This document shows, one piece after another, positions 57,845 to 64,000 of a stretch of 64,000 nucleotides of DNA; the stretch's first letter is position 1, and each line of letters opens with the position of its first letter. A program made the position numbers and the translations under genes. The stretch is from Cryptomeria japonica. Lineage: Eukaryota > Streptophyta > Pinopsida > Cupressales > Cupressaceae. The stretch is from positions 557,591,136-557,655,135 of the forward strand of contig NC_081413.1 in the NCBI RefSeq assembly GCF_030272615.1, given 5' to 3'. Under the pieces are notes generated by a model that saw only the letters and a program-made list of their open reading frames with translations, was not told the origin of the DNA and ran no database searches.

Positions 57845-59340
57845 ATTGAGTTCTCCATGTATCTGAAGGATCCCTAACAAGAGAACTTGCTGACTCAAGT
57901 GTCTGTTGAGCCCAACGAGGTCTAGGTGGAGGTGGAGAATGAGGCTCCTCAACTGCAAGTGGACCCTGCAGAGGTGTAACCCTGTGAGTTGGAGTTGAAG
58001 GAGTCTCATCATCTGAATCACTAGCATCACTATCCATAATGGAGGAAGGTGGAGGTAGAGAGGCTAATCTAGGAGAGCTTTCCTCAAAGTGAACACTCCT
58101 CTCAATAAACACCTCATGTGTCTCAGGATCCATCAATCTATATGCCTTAACACCCTCAAGATATCCAACAAATATGCAAGGCCTACTCTGTGGTTCCAAT
58201 ACCTTGCATTTCTACAGAGGTATGCGAGCCCATGTTGGACACCCAAAGACTTTGAAATATCTGGCAATCGATTTCCTACCAGCCCAATCCTCAAAAGGAG
58301 TAATACCTTGCAAGGCTTTGTGAGGAACCCGATTCTGGATGTGTGTGGCACAACTGATAGCCTCTGCCCAAAAGGCGGGATCAAGAGAACGTTCATGTAT
58401 CATACAACTAGCCATTTCTTTGAGAGTTCTATTCTTGCATTCTGCAACTTCATTTTGCTATGGAGTGTATGCAATAGAATGCTGAACATCAATCCCCTCA
58501 AATGTACAAAAGTCCTCAAGTCTCTTGTTCACATATTCCCTTCCATTATCTGTACAAAGAATCTTGACCACTTTCCCGGATTGCTTCTCCACATGAGTCT
58601 TGAAGTCCTAAAATCCATCAAATAATTCACTCTTATGAATGAGAATGTAGACCCAAGTGAAGCGGGAGTAGTCATCAATAAAAGTGAGGACATAGCAGGC
58701 CTTGCTAAATGAAGGTGCTAGAAATGGACCTGCTACATCCCTATGAACAAGTTGAATAACTTCCAAAGCTCTCCAATCTTTCCCCTTATCAAACTTCTCC
58801 TTGGGATGCTTGCCCATGGAACAACTTGAACATACACCCTCTGAAAAACTGATTCGAGGTAGACCTCTAACCATGTCTTTAGTACTGAGCTCCTGAAGAT
58901 AGCAGTAGTTGAGGTGACCAAACCGCTCATGCCATAGCTTACTTTCAGAATTTGAATGAGTAAGAAAGGCCCTAGAAGGTGAACTTGGCACAAAGTGGGA
59001 GAATTAATAAAGCCTTGAGTTGTCATTGACTTGTCCCACTACTACTAAGGCATCATCATCAAGTTCCTTTACCACAACTGAATCAGGTGTAAACTCAACC
59101 TTTTTCCCATTCCCATAGTTAGTGATTTGGTAGATAGAGAGAAGGTTGGTAGACAAGTTAGGAACATAGAGAACATTCTCAAATGTTCCATCATCCATGT
59201 CAACTGAACCTTTCCCTTCAACCTCTACTTGTGTATCATCACCTATGTAAATGTGAGGTAGCTTAGATGGATCCAATGAAGAAAACTGCTCCTTTGTAGA
59301 ACCCATATGATATGAGGCACCCGAGTCAAGTATCAACTGC
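57845..59340 (-). pseudogene. copia protease and integrase (broken)
   Basis: Protease motif LILDSGASYHM at about 59336-59304. Integrase zinc part LWHERFGHLNYCYLQEL with CSSCSMGKH (58930-58800). Core with VHRDVAGPF (first Asp), CTDNGREYV (second Asp) and VAECKNRTLKEMA (Glu). C-terminal CIFVGYLEGVKAYRL and a Ser/Pro/Asp-rich linker to 57845. Stops fall near 59002, 58607, 58459 and 58211. It is in a different frame from gag and from RT, so there are frameshifts near 59340-59400 and 57800-57845. Confidence 0.9.
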
Positions 59341-60316
59341 TGTGAAGAACAAATGCTTGCCCTTTTCCCTTAGAATGTGAGGAAGAGGAAGGAGATGAAT
59401 CCTTCTTTGTGTAGGCAGATGACAAGTTGATGTTGTTTTTCTTAAGAAGATTTGTCAACTCATCAACTTGTTTGGTGTGGCATTGATGCTCATCATGACC
59501 ACACTTCTTGCAATATGCACAAGCTGGTTTATCCTTCTTAGGTGGTGTCCCCTTCTTGGAAGAGGATGAAAAATCACCTTGTGATAGAGAGGATGATTGT
59601 CTTTTTTCCTATTGTAGCTTTGACATAGAGTGCTTCTTCTTCTTGTTGGAATCTTTACCTTGACCTCCTTGATTCCCTTGATTAGCCACCAAAGCCTTGG
59701 ACTTTGAAGACTCGAGAAGCCCCATGTTCAACAACTTAGATTGTTCCAATATCAACATTTTTGTGAAAGCATCAAATGAAGGCATAACATAGGAACTCCC
59801 CACTATCGAACAATGAGTTTGGAAGCTAGATACAAATGCTGCATATTCTGGTGCAAGCTTGTCCAACAAGTTGAATATCAACTAAGCATCCTTTTTGTCA
59901 ATTCCACAATCCTTAAGCTTTGCTCTTAGCTCATTTGCTTTGGTGAAATAATCTTGGATTATATATAAACTCTTGGGATCCAAGTTGGTGAGCTCATTGT
60001 CAATCTTATAGCCTCTGATTTCATCAACTTGATCATACAATGTCTGAAACATATCCCAAGCATCTTTGATTGTAGTACACTTTTCAATATGAAAGATGAG
60101 ATCATCTGATACATATTTGTGCAAAGTTCCAAGAGCCATGCAATTCTTAGTGAGCCATTATAACTAAGAATTAGGATCAACCTTAGGATTAGGTGGTGCT
60201 GCTATTGTTCCATCTATGTAATGCGTGATACCTTTTTCCATTAATTTGCTCCATACTTTAATTTTCCATGATGCATAATTATGCAGAGTTAAAGGTGGAA
60301 ATTTATGAGGACTCAT
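59340..60316 (-). pseudogene. copia gag (broken)
   Basis: Starts MSPHKFPPLTLHNYASWKIK at 60316, followed by the UBN2-type gag region (ALGTLHKYVSDDLIFHI, KDAWDMFQTLYD, DYFTKANELRAKL, FNLLDKLAPEYAAFV) and a zinc knuckle C-x2-C-x4-H-x4-C (CAYCKKCGHDEHQC, 59480-59521). Stops occur at about 60164, 60155, 59879 and 59606. The start is chosen because it is the first ATG before the conserved W-K-x-K-W gag motif. Confidence 0.88.
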
Positions 60317-61392
60317 TGCAACAAAAATGAAAGAGCACAAGGAAAGAGAGGCACAATCACACAAGACACCCCCCCAAATTCACTCAATCAAAGAACCCCC
60401 CCCCCCCCCAAAAGTGATGATTTGACACTTTATACTTAGTGCATGTAGAATGGGCCACTTGCAAAACATGGCAAAGTGGACTTCTGATTTCAATTTTACA
60501 ATTGCCTCAATAAGGCCAAAAGAGACTCAAACTAATAGTGCAAGAGATCTAAACTAAGATCTAAGCAATTTACAAGTACCAAATAGGCCAAATAAGATCA
60601 ATATCTGAAAGTATAATTTCTACTTAAAATATTTAAAATTTGATCATAGATTATGAAAGTAGACGAAAAAACATGCACTTAAAAAAAAACGGCACCTGAA
60701 AAGGAGGTCGTATGAGCTCAAACAAGGCCTTTGAAGTTGCAGAATTGAGGATTGGACAAGTACAACTGAGAGAATCCAAAAATTCCGAAACACCTGTGCA
60801 TCAAAATCAGAAAATAACCACACCAATGCGAAAAGCACAAAAAATTAGCCCAAATTAAAAAAATTGCACCCAAAAAGGAGCAAAATTGAGCAAGTTATGG
60901 GCCTCCAAAGTTGACCCAAAATTCCAAACTGCTCAACGAAGAGGGGTCCAAAAATTTCCAAAGAAAATGCTAACTAGGTGCTCACTGTGCGCTGCTGACT
61001 GGGCAGAAGCTGGCTGGGTGTTGACTGTGTGCTGCTGACTGGGCAGAAGGTATGGATCCCAAAAAACAATTTAAAAAAAAAAATTATTTATTTTTTTTTT
61101 TTCAAAAAAAAGTTTTCAACTAGAAAATTATTTTTCAGAATTTTTTTTTTGAAAAAAAATCCGAAAATTTCGTACCGTACTGCCCGAATTGGGCAAAAAA
61201 ATTTCTCCACACCCAAAAATTGATTTTCGCTAAAATAGGTCGAGTTTATACTCGATTTTTATGGAAACGGCCTCTCGGACACAATGGTGAGGTTGAAAAT
61301 GCTCTAAGATGCCTCCAAAAAGTGCAGTTTCTCAAATCCGAAAATAGAAGCCTTCCACGATGTCTCCAAAAACCAATCAATGAAGCCCCAAT
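60317..61392 (-). other. 5' untranslated leader of the minus-strand copia element
   Basis: About 1.1 kb between PBS and gag with no protein. It holds a C15-like homopolymer near 60396-60410, a direct repeat of about 41 bp (GCTGCTGACTGGGCAGAAG at about 60993 and 61031) and long A/T homopolymers at 61070-61160. Confidence 0.6.
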
Positions 61393-61405
61393 GGCTTTGA
61401 TACCA
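61393..61405 (-). other. PBS of the minus-strand copia element
   Basis: On the minus strand TGGTATCAAAGCC, directly after the 5' LTR. It is one base off the usual initiator-tRNA-Met PBS (TGGTATCAGAGC). Confidence 0.85.
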
Positions 61406-61851
61406 TGTGAGATTTTGCCAAGATCAAGGGCACAATGAAAAGCATAAAAAAAGAGACAATAGAATGAGAAGAACAAACTATATTCTCATCAATATGCAAA
61501 TGATCAACTGGATTCACCAATACAATGAATATAGGCCTACTTATATAGGCAAGGCCATATGGATATGTACGCACACAAACATGACATGTGACTCAATAAG
61601 AAACAAGGGTAGGTAGGAAATACTAGGGGTAGGTAGGAGAAATAATATAATATTTCACAAGAGGTGGATGACCCACCGAATGTGGAGTGTAACAACAAAA
61701 TAAGACCACAAAATGTGGAATTTCTCCTACAAGCTCTATCCCTATGTGCACATTTTCCTAAGTGTCTCAAATCCAAGCTACGAAGAGATGCATTATCCTA
61801 AGTTAAGTAAAGTGTAATAATATCCATAATGAATATTTATTTACACCAACA
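61406..61851 (-). repeat. 5' LTR of the minus-strand copia element
   Basis: Starts TGTTGGTGTAAATAAATATT on the minus strand (at 61851). It contains CCTATATAAGTAGGCC at about 61534-61549, the likely TATA box. Confidence 0.92.
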
Positions 61852-62740
61852 GTAATGATTTAATTTTTTCTATTTATTGGATGCTACAAATGGAAATTTC
61901 AATGTTGAGTTTATAGTTACATTTATGCTATCATAATTACTCTAAATTAGTTTTGGCAATTTCTCTTATGAAGGCTTCTTACCTAGATTATATTGCGAGT
62001 AACATTGTTGTTGATTAATAAATTGAATTAGAGTTTGGAGGTTAATATTTTTTTATGAAAAGGTTTTCCTAAGATATATCAGTGTGTAATGGTTGTTCAT
62101 ATTATTTCTTTTAATATTTTAGATAATGTTTTATGCAAATTTTTCACCTTATAGACTATAATAGGAAGTATTTCTACATCTTAACTTCAACATTATTCCC
62201 CATGACATCAAAATTGATAACAAAATATTATAAAGAAAAACAAATATATTGTATTAGGAAAGAATTAGAAAATTGAATGATGTGCCCTCGTTAATTCCCC
62301 CATTAAGACCTCAACAATTATCCATTTATCATTAATTTCATTTTTAGTTTATTTGTCACAATAAATTTCTAGTAAATATTTGTACTTGTTGCAATATAGA
62401 GATTTGAAAATAATCTTGCAAGGTCCTAAACAACATACCTTTTGTATTAGCTTTATTTTATTGTCCTTTAAAACAACTGAGATTATCTCATTGTTTAAAA
62501 TTATAAAATATTTTTTAATACCGGAGTATTTAATATGTTATAAATTATTAAAATATATAATACCTTAAAACATATAAATCTTGAATAGTTTATAAAGTTA
62601 ACTACTAGCAATCACACCTTGTGTGGAATGGGTACACCAAAGAGGTGTGGAAGGTCCATTAGGAAAAAAATTGGTCTATTATTTGCATACATTTGTATAG
62701 GTAAGGAGAAATAAGGGGTGTATGTGTATACGAGTGAGAA
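61852..62740. other. A+T-rich DNA, no gene seen
   Basis: Probably continues the DNA interrupted at 55542. No protein motif, repeat pair or RNA gene recognised. Confidence 0.5.
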
Positions 62741-62742
62741 AG

Positions 62743-63310
62743 CTATGGGGGGAGAGAGAGGAGGGGGTTAATGAGAGAGGAGGAGATATAAGATAAAAGG
62801 TAAAGATATAGGAAGTGGTATATACAAGGAAAGAGGATAGAGGGAGAGAGAAAGATAGATGGAGGGGGAGATGGAGTGAATAAAAGAGATCTATAGAGAT
62901 TATGTGATATAGATAGAGAGGGAGAGGAAGAGATAGAAAGATAAAGATAGAAGGGACAAGATTGAGAGATAAAGGAGATGATAGAGAAAAATAAATAGAG
63001 AGAGAGAGGAAGACGGGGAGAGATAAAGATAGAGAGGGAGATAGAAGGAGTGTGTGTAGGAAAGGGAGAAATAAATATAGAAGGAAGGAGAGAGGGAGAG
63101 GGAGAGATGGAAAGATAGAGATATAGGGGGAAAGAGTGAGAGGTAAAAGAGGTGATAGAGACAAACAATAGAAAGAGGGATAGAGTGATAGAGAGAGGGG
63201 GAGAGATGGAGCGATAGAGGCAGGGAGGGCGAAATAGAGAGTGAGAGAGAGAGAGAGATCAAGAGAAAGGGAGGGAAATAAATAGAGAGAGGATAGAAGA
63301 TATGTGAGGA
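62743..63310. repeat. Purine-rich GA/GGAGA microsatellite-like tract
   Basis: Nearly 570 bp of the plus strand consist of GA, GGAGA, GATAGA and AGAGAGGG blocks. Larger imperfect repeats such as GAGAGATGGA(A/G)(A/C)GATAGAG recur. The minus strand therefore shows long open Ser/Leu/Pro-rich frames that are a by-product of composition. Confidence 0.85.
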
Positions 63311-64000
63311 ACATTCCTCACTATTATTGTAAAGAACACATATAGAAGTCCCCTAAGAGCCTCTCTTATGTAAATTCTCCCAAGTGAGGCACCTATTTTG
63401 TGCAACCAACTGATGAGCCTATAAATTGTTCTATTTATTCTATTATTTATGTCATGTTAATCCATTTTCATATTGCAATCCCAATACATTTCCATACTTT
63501 ACCTTATTTCCATGAAGCATTGATTATGATAAATGAATATTTATAGACATTTATATGTTTAGTTAGTTGATGACTAAATCATGGTAAATTATTATATGAC
63601 TAGTGGTTATTAAATGTAAATTATCTTGGAAATTATAACATGTTCTTTGAAAGATATCTAAGTCATTCATTCTATTGGCAAGAAGAATAAACAGGTTGAC
63701 AATTATCACCATGAAGTTGTTGACTAGAAGTGCAGAAAAAGTCGAAACCCAGTTTCAGTAAAATGGTCATATCTCACTCATTTCTTAATGCAATTCAAAT
63801 ATTTAAAATTATTTAGAATTATTAAAAGGAGATATAAATACCCATTAAAGAGTTCGATCTTATTCACAACGGTTAAGGAGCATCAATCACTAGAAGTTGA
63901 CTAAGACAAAACTGGTGTGGCAACAGGAAAGGCAACAAACTTAGTCAAACCTCTTTCATTTATTGTAATTCAAGTTTTAACTTGAGAGGAGTTTGTATAT
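63311..64000. other. A+T-rich DNA, no gene seen
   Basis: No coding motif or repeat boundary recognised up to the window end. Confidence 0.5.

Larger units (their letters stand above)
55543..61851 (-). mobile_element. Ty1/copia retrotransposon, minus strand (6.3 kb)
   Basis: Complete structure on the minus strand: 5' LTR at 61406-61851 and 3' LTR at 55543-55992 (446 and 450 bp, ends TGTTGGTG...CTCACA on the minus strand), a PBS abutting the 5' LTR, and a polypurine run abutting the 3' LTR. Flanks are GTAGT (55538-55542) and GTAAT (61852-61856), a TSD with one mismatch. gag, protease, integrase, RT and RNase H are in copia order. About ten stops and two frameshifts make it non-autonomous. Confidence 0.93.

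Noticed and set aside
57119-58625. Plus-strand open frames within the minus-strand copia element
   Set aside because: They are the complement of clear integrase and RT coding sequence.
62679-63314. Three overlapping minus-strand open frames of up to 211 codons, rich in Ser/Leu/Pro
   Set aside because: They are the complement of a GA-repeat tract. All three frames are open because the strand lacks the bases needed for stops, and no domain is present.

Overview
The window reads as nuclear DNA of a seed plant with a large, repeat-choked genome. It is strongly A+T-rich, has no rRNA, tRNA or organellar genes, and nearly all recognisable coding sequence belongs to transposable elements: Ty3/gypsy Tat type, Ty1/copia, L1-type LINEs, tRNA-derived SINEs and a hAT-like DNA element. 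A gymnosperm (conifer-like) origin is my inference from this repeat mix, not something the sequence proves. I see no intact host gene. The only plausible cellular gene remnant is a broken F-box/LRR fragment near 13.4-14.0 kb.

Left part (1-22 kb). A 5'-truncated LINE on the minus strand (1827-6013) lies between perfect 15-bp target-site duplications. It carries the end of ORF2 (zf-RVT and RNase H) and, unusually, a further long ORF between the RNase H and the poly(A) end. Next come A+T-rich DNA with a perfect 100-bp tandem duplication, a G+C-rich promoter-like patch, and a segmental duplication (12.4-13.2 and 16.5-17.2 kb). One copy of that duplication was hit by a SINE. Between the copies lie the F-box fragment and a hAT-like element with 8-bp target duplications whose left end and flank are tandemly duplicated. 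Around 19-22 kb are a second SINE-like sequence, an unrecognised minus-strand coding relic and a LINE RNase H relic.

Right part (22.3-62 kb) is one deeply nested structure. A dead plus-strand Ty1/copia element is split into five pieces by successive insertions, and its reading resumes across each break once the insert and one target duplication are ignored. The inserts are: (1) an 18.2-kb Tat-type Ty3/gypsy element, 22810-41004, TSD ATATC; (2) a solo LTR, 41357-42818, TSD AATCA; (3) a near full-length LINE, 43102-52960, TSD of 15 bp, itself hit by (4) a compact non-autonomous LTR element, 48471-52748, TSD CTCTA; (5) a second solo LTR, 53308-53936, TSD ATTTG; and (6) a minus-strand Ty1/copia element, 55543-61851, in the presumed 3' end of the host copia element.

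The Tat element is the most interesting item. It has a single-frame gag-pro-pol with one frameshift and many stop codons, a G-patch-like domain between protease and RT, a second RNase H after the usual one, and an antisense plant-mobile-domain (PMD) ORF in its 3' region with its own TATA-like box. It also has three arrays of a degenerate 21-bp repeat with core TTAGCGCRT: two in the 5' leader in sense orientation and one in the 3' region in reverse orientation, i.e. sense relative to the PMD ORF. The exact 21-base phasing is clear in the sequence and is not explained by any element part I know.
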